Source: SG8-32-3 sp964514055
GTDB taxonomy: Archaea; Thermoproteota; Bathyarchaeia; Bathyarchaeales; Bathycorpusculaceae
Direction: 5' to 3'
Assembly (NCBI GenBank): GCA_964514055.1
Contig: CAZEPB010000028.1
Location: 1-22,219, forward strand
Length of the DNA: 22,219 nucleotides
A program made the translations under genes and the position numbers. Below the pieces are notes generated by a model. The model made no database searches and was not told the DNA's origin. It saw nothing but the letters and a program-made list of their open reading frames with translations. Below are positions 7,352-14,728 of the stretch, piece by piece; the first letter of the stretch is position 1; each line of letters begins with the position of its first letter.

Positions 7352-8191
7352 TTAAGTTTTTTGGGTTTTGGCTTGGCTTTTTGTTTTTTGTTTCGGTTTT
7401 GGTTTCGGTTTTTTCTTGGCTTTTGTCTTGGTTTTTGTCTTTGTCTTCGGCTTTGGCTTCTGCTTCGTTTCCTTTTTAGGTTCTGGCTCAAGCTCAGGTT
7501 TAGGCTCGCTTCGGAAAGTTTCAACGAACTTGATTTCTGTGAACTCTGGTAGAAACTTTTGCAGGTCCATGGCCATGCCTCTTTTTGCGATTTGAACGCC
7601 TTCAACATAGAAGGTTTCTTCGGGCATGTCTATGGCTAGAGCTTTTTCTTTGATGGTGAATTTGAATTTTGCAGCTTCTACAACGGGGATTCTTCGGTGG
7701 ATAAGCGCAGTGATTTTCTCTTCGTTGGTTCCGAGTTTTTTGCCTACCGTGACGTCGTAGATGAGGGTTTTTCCCGCTAGCGGTGGGTTAAAGTCGAGTA
7801 GTACGCGTCCAGCGCCGATTGAGCGTATGGTAGCCATTTTTCCGTTGTAGTTGATGCGCATTCCGATGGTGGGATTGTGGACGTCTTTGGCTAAGAGCTG
7901 TTTCAGAGGAATTCGTTTTATTTTTTCTGGGTCTCTTGGTCCGAAGGCTTTGTCTGGCGGAATCTCTACGGATTGTGCCTTGTTTAGTTTCATGGTTGTT
8001 AGGCTTTCGTCTAAGGCTTTTAGCACCCAGCCTTCGCCTATGACTACGAGTTTTGGCTCGTATATCTCGCCTTCTTTGTGGATATGCTCTTTCTTGGAGG
8101 TTTCTTCGATGGTTGTGTCGAAGACCTCGTTGGTTTCTTTAACCTTGGCTGTGTAATTAATTAGTATGAAATCTCCTTTTTCCAGGGTCAT
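7352..8191 (-). CDS. Long-type archaeal FKBP peptidyl-prolyl isomerase with Lys/Pro tail
   Basis: SlyD-like FKBP, a cytosolic peptidyl-prolyl cis-trans isomerase and holdase. The FKBP core starts at residue 6 (GDFILINYTAKVKETNEVFDTT), carries the insert-in-flap chaperone domain at about 88-138, and resumes at PLAGKTLIYDV. The extra archaeal C-terminal domain spans about 155-225. After residue 228 comes a roughly 50-residue tail made almost only of Lys, Pro, Thr, Gln and Glu, first acidic/proline then KPKPKTKTK-like dipeptides. This tail is unusual and suggests nucleic-acid or ribosome contact, which is inference. ATG 8191 follows AAAGGATG. A TATA-like TTTTTATTAG lies at about 8236-8246. Confidence 0.93.
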   Translation of the reverse strand: MTLEKGDFILINYTAKVKETNEVFDTTIEETSKKEHIHKEGEIYEPKLVVIGEGWVLKALDESLTTMKLNKAQSVEIPPDKAFGPRDPEKIKRIPLKQLLAKDVHNPTIGMRINYNGKMATIRSIGAGRVLLDFNPPLAGKTLIYDVTVGKKLGTNEEKITALIHRRIPVVEAAKFKFTIKEKALAIDMPEETFYVEGVQIAKRGMAMDLQKFLPEFTEIKFVETFRSEPKPELEPEPKKETKQKPKPKTKTKTKTKAKKKPKPKPKQKTKSQAKTQKT

Positions 8192-8332
8192 CGTAAATCA
8201 TCCTTTCTTGACGGTTCAAAGTTAAGTTTCAGACGCTAATAAAAACTTTCCCCAGCTTTTAGGCTCTCGCAGGCTTTTCAGTCGAATGCTTTTTACCCCC
8301 GATAGTGACATAGTCATCTGGGTTGGTGAAGA

Positions 8333-8716
8333 TTGTCGGAGAAAGAAGCGAAGTTCAAAAAGCTAAGCAGAGAAGAGGAAAGCGTTATCGTCCACAAGGG
8401 CACGGAGATGCCTTTCATAGGCAAGTACTACGCGTTTTGGGAGAAGGGCACTTACGTGTGCAAGCGCTGTGGCGCTCCGCTTTATCGTTCTGAAAGCAAG
8501 TTCGAGGCTGACTGTGGCTGGCCAAGCTTTGACGATGAGATTCCAGGTGCAGTGAAGCGAACTACTGATGCGGATGGGGTTCGCACGGAGATTACCTGTG
8601 CCAACTGTGGCGCGCATTTGGGTCACGTATTTGAGGGTGAGGGTTTCACGAAGAAGAACGTTCGCCACTGTGTGAATTCTATTTCGATGGATTTCATTCC
8701 AGATAAAGAAAAGTAA
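8333..8716 (+). CDS. msrB: Peptide methionine-(R)-S-oxide reductase
   Basis: Repairs methionine-R-sulfoxide in oxidised proteins. It has 127 residues, a complete stand-alone MsrB. Structural zinc is held by C43/C46 and C89/C92 (two CxxC). C113 in RHCVNS is the catalytic Cys and C61 in CGWPSF the candidate resolving Cys. The start is TTG 8333, with GGTGA a few bases upstream; no ATG is available before the conserved region. It is divergent from the FKBP gene and followed 84 bp later by a cupin gene on the same strand. No MsrA is visible in the window. Confidence 0.95.
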   Translation: MSEKEAKFKKLSREEESVIVHKGTEMPFIGKYYAFWEKGTYVCKRCGAPLYRSESKFEADCGWPSFDDEIPGAVKRTTDADGVRTEITCANCGAHLGHVFEGEGFTKKNVRHCVNSISMDFIPDKEK

Positions 8717-8800
8717 CCTATCCGCTTGGACAAACTTATATTTGCCTTTGAAACTTTATAACGACCTTCACTGAGATTTACGAACTGAGGGATGATGAAT

Positions 8801-9130
8801 ATGGCAGAAAATGCAAAACTTGTTGCCCAACCCGCCAACTTGAACAGTCTAATCGCTTATCAAGAAGGCTCTGTGGTAAGCCGCACCATAATCGACAAAA
8901 AAGCAGGAACAATAACCGTTTTCGCTTTCGACAAGGGTGAAGGATTAAGCGAGCACACCACACCCTACGACGCCTTGGTCTACATTCTCGACGGCGAAGC
9001 CGAAGTAACCATATCAGGCAAGCCCATCAGGCTGAAGAAAGACGAAGTCACCATAATGCCAGCCAACGAGCCCCACGCGCTGTCAGCAGTTACAAAATTC
9101 AAAATGCTCCTCGCAATGATAAAATCATAA
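8801..9130 (+). CDS. Small single-domain cupin protein
   Basis: One cupin beta-barrel of 109 residues. Motif 1 is GEGLSEHTTPYDALVYILDG, where the usual HxH is reduced to H-T-T; motif 2 is PANEPHAL. Metal binding is therefore likely but with an incomplete ligand set. Similar proteins are annotated only as cupin-domain proteins and the substrate is unknown. Three in-frame ATGs occur (8792, 8795, 8801); 8801 is chosen because the GAGG at 8787-8790 then lies ten bases upstream. A TATA-like CTTTATAA at about 8753-8760 gives it its own promoter. Confidence 0.85.
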   Translation: MAENAKLVAQPANLNSLIAYQEGSVVSRTIIDKKAGTITVFAFDKGEGLSEHTTPYDALVYILDGEAEVTISGKPIRLKKDEVTIMPANEPHALSAVTKFKMLLAMIKS

Positions 9131-9233
9131 AATCCCCAACAATTTTTATCACCGAAGAAACTAGCCCATCTGGCGCCTAATAGCCAATCAACGCAGAAAC
9201 CAGCAGTGGTCTCTTCCAGAACTATAAATAGTT

Positions 9234-9260
9234 TCTATATAAAGGGGGGGCTATAGACAA
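9234..9260 (+). promoter_or_regulatory. Weak copy of the recurrent promoter element (orphan)
   Basis: TATATAAA followed by seven G residues and CTATAGAC. It shares the TATA/G-tract part of the elements at 1406 and 5686 but lacks the GAGCAC box. It points right into the 3' ends of convergent genes, so it has no obvious gene to serve. It could be a decayed copy or the promoter of an antisense RNA. Confidence 0.25.
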
Positions 9261-9282
9261 AAATCACACAACAGCCAGCACG

Positions 9283-10314
9283 CTAATCTCTGTTAGGCTC
9301 AATTATCACCTTTAACGACTCGCCAGCAGCCGCCATCAGCCTGAAGCCTTCCGCTGCCTGCTGAATGCCAAACCGATGCGTAATCATGTCCACAACATTC
9401 AGTTTTTTCTGAGCCAGAACCGACAAAGATTCTTCCAAATCCCGCGGTGCAGCGCCATAACTGGTCTTCAGCGTTATCTCGTTTCTCCAGAACTCAGTCA
9501 TAGGCACGGGAATTTTCACCGTTGGCTCGGACACGGCGAAGAACAGGATGGTTCCTCCCTTGTCCACGCACTCCATCGCTGTCAAAGCTGCAGATACACC
9601 ACCTTTACAGATGAAAACTTGGTCCGCCAGTCGCCCATCGTTTAGTTTCTTCAGCTCCTGCGGAACATTGAGCCTTGCGTCTATGGTGTGGTGGGCTCCG
9701 AATTTTTTAGTCAATCTCAGCCTATACTGGTTCATACCAGCCACGATGATATTTCGGACACCTTTCGCTTTCGCGAGCTGCGCGTGCAGGTTCCCAGCTA
9801 ATCCGCCACCGATGATAAGCAGCGTGTCGTCTTTCTCGAGTGCTGCAAGCCTTTGCCCGCGAACCACGCAAGCCAAGGGTTCGATGAACGTGCCTTCCTC
9901 AAAAGACATGTCGTCAGGAAGCTTGTAAACGCCTTGTTCAACGTTGATTTTGGGCACGCGCACGTACTGGGCGAAACCACCAGGATAAAAATTGGTCGTG
10001 TGTAAAGTTTCGCATGCCGTGTGATGCCCCCTTAGGCAGTACCGGCACTTGTTGCACGGCACGTGATGTGATACGAAGACTCTGTCGCCCACTTTGTACC
10101 GTGTCACGTTCGCGCCAGCCTTCTCAATTACGCCTGTCGCTTCGTGCCCGAGAACTCTCGGCGCTTTCGGAACTCTGTACCATTCTGTGACGTCGCTTCC
10201 GCATATGCCACTTGCCATGACTTTCAGGAGTATTTCGTCATCTGCGATTTCTGGCGTAGGCATCTCTTCGATTCGCACATCCTTATTGTTGTAATATACA
10301 GCTGCAAGCATCAT
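9283..10314 (-). CDS. Zinc-dependent medium-chain alcohol/polyol dehydrogenase
   Basis: Medium-chain dehydrogenase of the sorbitol/threonine dehydrogenase type, oxidising a secondary alcohol with NAD(P). Catalytic zinc ligands are C38 (GICGSD), H57 and E58 (GHEATG), with E145 near the site. The structural zinc is held by C87, C90, C93 and C101. The Rossmann motif IIGGGLAG is at 167-174. Length 343 is normal. Two adjacent ATGs (10314 and 10311) follow a GGTGA site; the second has better spacing. It lies 27 bp downstream of the LsrF-type aldolase and is the last gene of a three-gene operon. The true substrate is unknown; the operon suggests a phosphorylated or short-chain sugar derivative. Confidence 0.9.
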   Translation of the reverse strand: MMLAAVYYNNKDVRIEEMPTPEIADDEILLKVMASGICGSDVTEWYRVPKAPRVLGHEATGVIEKAGANVTRYKVGDRVFVSHHVPCNKCRYCLRGHHTACETLHTTNFYPGGFAQYVRVPKINVEQGVYKLPDDMSFEEGTFIEPLACVVRGQRLAALEKDDTLLIIGGGLAGNLHAQLAKAKGVRNIIVAGMNQYRLRLTKKFGAHHTIDARLNVPQELKKLNDGRLADQVFICKGGVSAALTAMECVDKGGTILFFAVSEPTVKIPVPMTEFWRNEITLKTSYGAAPRDLEESLSVLAQKKLNVVDMITHRFGIQQAAEGFRLMAAAGESLKVIIEPNRD

Positions 10315-10341
10315 GGTTCACCAGAAAAAAGCTGAGCGCAC

Positions 10342-11139
10342 TTAGGCTTTTCCTGCTTTTACCTGTTCGAACAGGTTCTGCGCTTCTTGAGGCGTGCAGT
10401 TTTCGTGGATTATGGCTCTGATTGCGCGTATTGCGGCTACTGGATGGTCGGTTTGCCAAATGTTTCTTCCAAGGTTTACGCCTATGGCGCCTTTTTGCAT
10501 GCCGTCATAGACGAAGTCGAACACTTCGCGTTGGGTTTCGGTTTTTGGTCCGCCAGCGATTACCACTGGCACTGGGCAGCCTTCAACGACCTTTTCGAAG
10601 TTTTCTTCGCAGTAATACGTCTTAACCACTCTGGCGCCAATTTCAGCGGCTATTCGACAGCACAACGCCAAATAACGCGCTGTACGTTTCTCAAGTTCTC
10701 TGCCAACAGCCGTAACAGCCATCACCGGGATTCCGTAGTCTTCGCATATGTCCACGAGTTTTGCCAGGTTGGTGAGGCTTTGGTGTTCGTATTTGCTGCC
10801 TATGAAGACGGACATGGATACGGCGCTTGCGTTGAGCCTGATGATCTCTTCGATGGATGTTGTTATGGCTTCGTTGGCTAAGTCTTCGCCTACAACGCTT
10901 GTTCCGCCTGAAACTCGCAGGATTACGGGTTTAGGTATTGCGGGGTTTACGCAGTTTCTCAGCACTCCACGCGTTAGCATCAAAGCGTCTGCATATTGGA
11001 CTAAGGGCTTGATGGTTTCGCCTGGTTTCTCCAGTTTGTGCGTTGGTCCCTGAAAATATCCGTGGTCTATCGGCAAAAACAGTGCTTTGCCGTCAGCTTG
11101 GATTAGGCGTGAAAGCCTATTCTTCATTCCCCATTCCAT
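10342..11139 (-). CDS. Class I aldolase of the LsrF / DeoC-FbaB superfamily
   Basis: Cytosolic Schiff-base aldolase or thiolase of 265 residues. It closely resembles E. coli LsrF, which transfers acetyl from 3-hydroxy-5-phosphonooxypentane-2,4-dione to CoA: shared segments include WGM.(K/S)RLSR, DHGYFQGPT, LTRG.LR, YEHQS and IAAE.GA..(I/V)KTYY. K173 in VVKTYY is the expected Schiff-base Lys; the phosphate-binding end is GRNIWQTDHPV. Archaeal relatives also include fructose-bisphosphate aldolase and the ADH synthase of aromatic amino-acid synthesis, but the LsrF resemblance is stronger by eye. It starts three bases after the stop of the four-cysteine protein gene and precedes the dehydrogenase, so the three form an operon. 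No autoinducer-2 kinase or transporter is nearby, so an AI-2 role is not implied. Confidence 0.88.
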   Translation of the reverse strand: MEWGMKNRLSRLIQADGKALFLPIDHGYFQGPTHKLEKPGETIKPLVQYADALMLTRGVLRNCVNPAIPKPVILRVSGGTSVVGEDLANEAITTSIEEIIRLNASAVSMSVFIGSKYEHQSLTNLAKLVDICEDYGIPVMAVTAVGRELEKRTARYLALCCRIAAEIGARVVKTYYCEENFEKVVEGCPVPVVIAGGPKTETQREVFDFVYDGMQKGAIGVNLGRNIWQTDHPVAAIRAIRAIIHENCTPQEAQNLFEQVKAGKA

Positions 11140-11142
11140 CGT

Positions 11143-11367
11143 TTACTTCTCCGCAGAACTTTTTGGTCTAAGAATTAAATAACCTTTCTCTATAAGCCAG
11201 TGGTGAAACTGCCACGTGGTGAACACGCAGGCGATGCTGCACGTTTTTCTTATGCGCTCGTACTCTTCTGATTTTTCCGCCCAATGGTTTAGTTCCATCT
11301 GCACGGGACACTTCACATCGTTGCAGAATTCTCTGCGCTTGTACTCGGTAAAGCCTTCTAAAGACAT
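11143..11367 (-). CDS. Small four-cysteine protein of unknown function
   Basis: A 74-residue soluble protein with C15-x4-C20 and C43-x3-C47, plus a conserved-looking HHWLIEKGY segment at 55-63. The spacing suggests a zinc or iron-sulfur site formed by two Cys pairs across a helix. It has no recognised domain name. That it is real is supported by its stop lying three bases before the aldolase start, which implies translational coupling, and by its balanced composition. ATG 11367 lacks a clear ribosome binding site; a TATA-like CTTATTAG near 11400-11408 would fit a nearly leaderless message. It may be an accessory or electron-transfer partner of the aldolase or dehydrogenase (inference). Confidence 0.7.
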   Translation of the reverse strand: MSLEGFTEYKRREFCNDVKCPVQMELNHWAEKSEEYERIRKTCSIACVFTTWQFHHWLIEKGYLILRPKSSAEK

Positions 11368-11435
11368 TTTTCATCGCTGTGCTACTTTTGGCTCAAAGCT
11401 AATAAGCGTTGTTAATTTCGGTGCGTGTGCCACCG

Positions 11436-11975
11436 TTATCCCACTATCAGTTGTTCCCAGAAATTCTTACGTTTGTTGGCAAACAAGCCTATGAAAAGGA
11501 CAACCATAAGTCCGTGTATCAGCAGAGACGCAGTTGCCTCACCACCTAGGAGTGGGACAATTGGGCTTGGGGTTTCGTTTGAGGTAAGGAAAGGCCAAAA
11601 AAGTGGATTGTAGGGATGATTTGTGACGTCCAACAGCACGTGGGAAATAGCGCCTAGAAGGCAGGAAATGGCAAGTCCAAGCGAGAACGTGCATTTTTCT
11701 TTTACTTTCTGCTTGTCGATTGGAAAAACAGCGCTTGTTAACCTTGGATAAACTGAAACCGTAATCGCTATAGCAAGGATTGTTCCAGCCGTCATGGCGC
11801 CAAGCAGGCTGTGCAGCACCAACCTATGTGGAACCTCTGTTCCAATCAACAAGACTATGAACGGGATTTCAAGGTCTGGCACCATCGAACCCACAATCAG
11901 CGCTGGAAGACTCAGCTTGACTCTAAGCTTGTAGAGGATGTAAGCCACAGGATAATGGAAAGGCGTAACTGGCAA
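11436..11975 (-). CDS. DUF4184/DUF457-like polytopic membrane protein (predicted metal-dependent hydrolase)
   Basis: A 179-residue membrane protein with about four or five hydrophobic segments. The start MPVTPFHYPVAY, the motif GSMVPDLEIP at 28-37, HRLVLHSLLG at about 50-59 and ISHVLLDVTNHPYNP form the His/Asp pattern of the membrane-bound predicted metal-dependent hydrolases (YdjM/DUF457 and DUF4184). No activity is established for close relatives. It starts at TTG 11975, 17 bp after the PiT stop, and ends the DUF47-PiT operon. A link to phosphate is suggested only by position. The C-terminus is cytoplasmic or short (NKRKNFWEQLIVG). Confidence 0.78.
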   Translation of the reverse strand: MPVTPFHYPVAYILYKLRVKLSLPALIVGSMVPDLEIPFIVLLIGTEVPHRLVLHSLLGAMTAGTILAIAITVSVYPRLTSAVFPIDKQKVKEKCTFSLGLAISCLLGAISHVLLDVTNHPYNPLFWPFLTSNETPSPIVPLLGGEATASLLIHGLMVVLFIGLFANKRKNFWEQLIVG

Positions 11976-11992
11976 GCGCTACCAAACCATCC

Positions 11993-12988
11993 TTAGAGGA
12001 TTGCTATTAGTATGTGGTATATTGTATAAGAGAAGACTGCTGATACTGGTGCGGAAAGTATCCAAGCCCAGATTATGTTTCGTATTGTTCCCCATTTTAC
12101 CGATTTAGAGCCTCTGATTAATCCTGCTCCTATGAGGGTTCCATTGGCAGCGTGGGTTGAGCTCACAGGCATTCCCCATAATGCTGCAGTCCCAAGTATT
12201 AGTGAGCTTGATAAATCACGCGAAAAACCTTGGTATGGCTGCATCCGAGTTATTTTTGTAGCCATTGTTTTTACTATGCGCCAACCTCCGAACACTACTC
12301 CTGTTGTTAGTACGATATAGGAGGCTATTATAACCCAGAAGGGAACAGCAAATTCAGAGATGAAACCGTAGTAAAGCAGGAGCATGGTGATGATGCCCAT
12401 TATTTTCTGTGCGTCGTTGGTTGCGTCTGTGATTGAGAACAGAAAGGTTGATGCTATCTGTAGGCGTTTGAAGTTTCGGTTCATCTTTTTTGCTGGGTGA
12501 TTTCTGAAGATCCTGATTATTACTATAGTGACTATATAAGCTATTAGAATTGCTACGAATGGGGAGGCAAGCAATGGAATGAGGACTTTTTCGACTATTC
12601 CACCTAGCTCAATAATTTCAAAACCTCCAGCTGCTACTCCTGCACCTACCAAGCCACCAATCAGGACGTGGGTTTCTGATATGGGCAAAGCGTAGATCCA
12701 TGAGAATACGAAGTCAAAAATTAAAGACCCTAGCAATGCTGCGACAATTACTTCTCCTGAAGCGAAGCCTTCTGTGATTATTCCAGTTCCTATGGTTATT
12801 GCTACTGCGGAGCCGAAAAATACCATGCCTATGAAAGAGCCGATGGCGGATAAGGCTATGGCTTGGTTGGTTTTCACGGCTCTTGTTGCTATGATGCCTG
12901 CGGTTGCGTAGGCTGCGTCTGTGAAGCCTGTCCAGAAGCCAAATATGAGCGCTAACGCCAGTGCAAAAAGCAGAAGTAGGTCAATCAT
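11993..12988 (-). CDS. pitA: PiT-family inorganic phosphate transporter
   Basis: Membrane permease of 331 residues with about ten hydrophobic segments and the two inverted PiT signatures. The second half is canonical: ATNDAQKIMGI near 190-200 and PVSSTHAANGTLIGAGL near 278-294. The first half is altered: where relatives read roughly NGFHDxANAIAT, this protein reads TGFTDAAYATAGIIATRA, losing two Asn and the His. The early SETHVLIGGLVGAG still matches the SxTH motif of the family. It begins four bases after the DUF47 stop, the standard PiT-DUF47 arrangement. Other ions such as sulfate remain possible given the altered motif. Confidence 0.9.
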   Translation of the reverse strand: MIDLLLLFALALALIFGFWTGFTDAAYATAGIIATRAVKTNQAIALSAIGSFIGMVFFGSAVAITIGTGIITEGFASGEVIVAALLGSLIFDFVFSWIYALPISETHVLIGGLVGAGVAAGGFEIIELGGIVEKVLIPLLASPFVAILIAYIVTIVIIRIFRNHPAKKMNRNFKRLQIASTFLFSITDATNDAQKIMGIITMLLLYYGFISEFAVPFWVIIASYIVLTTGVVFGGWRIVKTMATKITRMQPYQGFSRDLSSSLILGTAALWGMPVSSTHAANGTLIGAGLIRGSKSVKWGTIRNIIWAWILSAPVSAVFSYTIYHILIAIL

Positions 12989-12992
12989 GGGA

Positions 12993-13619
12993 TCAAGCGT
13001 TCTTTATAACTATATCTTGGAGAACTAGGCAGACGTCTTCGCACTTGTCAGTTATCTGCTCAAGGAGTTCGTATATGTCTTTCATTATCATGATTTTGAT
13101 GGGGTCTTTTTCCTTGAAGAGCTCTACGATTGAGAAATCGTATAGATCATCTGCTTCGTTTTCTAAACTGTTGACGGCTTTGAAGCTTTTTTCTATTTCC
13201 GCTTGGTTAATTTTTCTTATGTGTTTTGTAGCGGCGTTAATTTCTTTGACTTGGCGGATTATGATGGCGGCGAACTCTTTTATTATGTCATCTGGTTTTT
13301 CTATTTTGAAAAGATAAATCTTGTTAGCTGTTGCGTCAATTAAGTCAAGAACGTCATCATACAAAGAAGCGAGCTTGGAAATGTCCTCTTGATCTATCGG
13401 CGTAATGAAAGATTTGTTCAGCTTTTGAAAAATTTTGTGGACAATTTCATCTCCCTCATGCTCCATAACTCTCATTCTCTTGATTAACACGTTAAAACTG
13501 TCGTATTCCCGAAGCATAGTCTGGAATAACTCGGCTACTGTCACAGCTAGATCGGCTTGTTCCTCAAGAAGATTGAAAAAGACCTTGTCTTGAGGCAGAA
13601 TCCACTCTTTGAAACCCAT
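12993..13619 (-). CDS. DUF47 / PhoU-like PiT accessory protein
   Basis: All-helical cytosolic protein of 208 residues in the PhoU-like DUF47 family that accompanies PiT transporters and is thought to regulate phosphate uptake. Acidic helix motifs ExxxD typical of PhoU-type metal clusters are visible: MEHEGDEIVHKIF near 51-63 and SLENEADDLYDFS near 150-162. ATG 13619 follows TAGGGA. It is the first gene of the operon with the PiT transporter. The recurrent promoter element at 13701-13735 predicts a leader of about 87 nt, a length very like that of egsA. Confidence 0.92.
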   Translation of the reverse strand: MGFKEWILPQDKVFFNLLEEQADLAVTVAELFQTMLREYDSFNVLIKRMRVMEHEGDEIVHKIFQKLNKSFITPIDQEDISKLASLYDDVLDLIDATANKIYLFKIEKPDDIIKEFAAIIIRQVKEINAATKHIRKINQAEIEKSFKAVNSLENEADDLYDFSIVELFKEKDPIKIMIMKDIYELLEQITDKCEDVCLVLQDIVIKNA

Positions 13620-13700
13620 AGCATTTCCCTAAAGAGCACTTCTAATATTAGCTTTGCCGTATTCAGAAATGCAAAAATTCATATAGACTGTATGGTACAA

Positions 13701-13735
13701 GTGCTCGGCAAAACTTATACCCCCTTATATATAGA
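13701..13735 (-). promoter_or_regulatory. Recurrent promoter/leader element, copy 3 (upstream of DUF47-PiT)
   Basis: On the minus strand CTATATATAA is followed by GGGGGTA, eleven bases, and GAGCAC at 13706-13701. It shares the TATA box, G-tract, TA and GAGCAC of the copies at 1406 and 5686, with a spacer two bases longer. It points at the DUF47-PiT operon. Confidence 0.45.
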
Positions 13736-13770
13736 TACCCGACGTTGCAGATTGGTTTTTGAAAAATGCA

Positions 13771-14406
13771 TTAAATTTTAATGCTGCTGCTGACTTCGTC
13801 TTCTTCCTTGTCAATGTGTTCAAGATCTGTTTGTCGAGATAATTTTGTAATCGCACATTCGTCGCCTGCCCACCACATGCACTTCTTAAGTGAACAGCCC
13901 ATGGCATAACCATCTTTAAACATCAGTGGACATCTTCTCCTTTGCTGCTTCGAATCATCAAAATAGATATCAATAGTTTTCTTCAGACGTCTTGAAACTC
14001 CGTTGAGAGCACGCCCATTAAGAGTCTCAATTACACCCTCACTGCGCAAGAGATCTGTTAACGTAACTAAACCCACAAGTTTGCCTTCTTCAACAACTGG
14101 CAACTTTTTGATGTTCCACTCCAGCATTATTTTAGCAGCATCTCCAGCCCGCATATTTGGAGAAGCATTCACCAAAGTTTTCGTCATAATGTCAGCGACG
14201 CTTACCTTTTCTGGAACTATTCCCTTACATATAACCCGTTTTAACATATCCCTTTCAGTTATTATGCCCACAGGTTTGCATTCATCTACAATAATAACAC
14301 ACCCAATCTGATACCTATTCATGAGCATTGCTACATCTCGTGCAGAATCGTCCAACGCTGCGGTTCTAACCTTCTCGACCATTATCTTTCTGAGTTTTTG
14401 TGACAT
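13771..14406 (-). CDS. Tandem CBS-domain protein with C-terminal four-cysteine motif
   Basis: Cytosolic sensor-type protein of 211 residues. Two CBS domains at about 7-62 and 72-127 form a Bateman pair that normally binds adenine nucleotides or SAM; each ends in the usual G(I/L)(I/V)T.(R/T)D. A short linker leads to C159, C171, C176 and C184 (pattern CP-x10-C-x4-C-x7-C with a WW after the third Cys), a small zinc or Fe-S knuckle. The Bateman pair plus Cys knuckle suggests ligand- or redox-dependent signalling; no catalytic domain is present. ATG 14406 is preferred over the in-frame GTG at 14415. A TATA-like TTTTTAAATT near 14458-14468 would give a leader of about 30 nt. It is followed by the separately promoted DUF47-PiT operon. 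Confidence 0.88.
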   Translation of the reverse strand: MSQKLRKIMVEKVRTAALDDSARDVAMLMNRYQIGCVIIVDECKPVGIITERDMLKRVICKGIVPEKVSVADIMTKTLVNASPNMRAGDAAKIMLEWNIKKLPVVEEGKLVGLVTLTDLLRSEGVIETLNGRALNGVSRRLKKTIDIYFDDSKQQRRRCPLMFKDGYAMGCSLKKCMWWAGDECAITKLSRQTDLEHIDKEEDEVSSSIKI

Positions 14407-14518
14407 CGTTACCACTGAGTCGTTTTAGCTTTTGTTTGCACGTTAATCTAAAGTTTGTGAATTTAAAAACAATATCAAGACTTTTCCTATTAGCGTGGTT
14501 TGGGTTTGGGGATAAAGA

Positions 14519-14532
14519 AATAATATAAAAGA
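14519..14532 (+). promoter_or_regulatory. TATA box for candidate small RNA
   Basis: AATAATATAAAAGA is a good archaeal TATA box. Its centre lies about 24 bp before the first base of the hairpin series at 14550. Confidence 0.4.
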
Positions 14533-14549
14533 CAAGTTGGAATTTTGGT

Positions 14550-14609
14550 GAAGCTCTGCTTCATTGACGGCTTATTAGCCAATATTCTCCATCTGACGGA
14601 GCCTTTTTT
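14550..14609 (+). ncRNA. Candidate 60-nt small RNA with three hairpins and a T-run
   Basis: GAAGC-tct-GCTTC (14550-14562) is followed by GGC/GCC (14569-14580) and CTCC/GGAG (14587-14601). CC and six T residues (14604-14609) come next. The first base sits at the start position predicted from the TATA box at 14519-14532. It lies in a 320-nt gap between divergent genes and contains no open frame of note. The stems are short, so chance is not excluded. It could be the leader of the winged-helix gene at 14729, though a nearer TATA-like GTTAAAAACT (14689-14698) serves that gene better. Confidence 0.3.
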
Positions 14610-14728
14610 CATAGTTAGTGATCTTTGGTAAAGGACTGCTCACATCGCTGGGAATAGTGCTGTTAGTACATTTGTTTACGAATACTGTTAAAAACTAGAA
14701 GCACTAAAAGGCTGTTGCAGGCGAAGGA

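Noticed and set aside
7346..7595. Phe/Leu-rich frames opposite the FKBP tail
   Set aside because: They are antisense to the Lys/Pro-rich codons and only mirror that composition.
10342..11139. Autoinducer-2 processing locus
   Set aside because: Only the aldolase resembles Lsr proteins; no LsrK, LsrR or transporter genes are present.
14550..14609. Box C/D guide RNA
   Set aside because: CTGA occurs once but no acceptable RTGATGA box C is found at the right distance.
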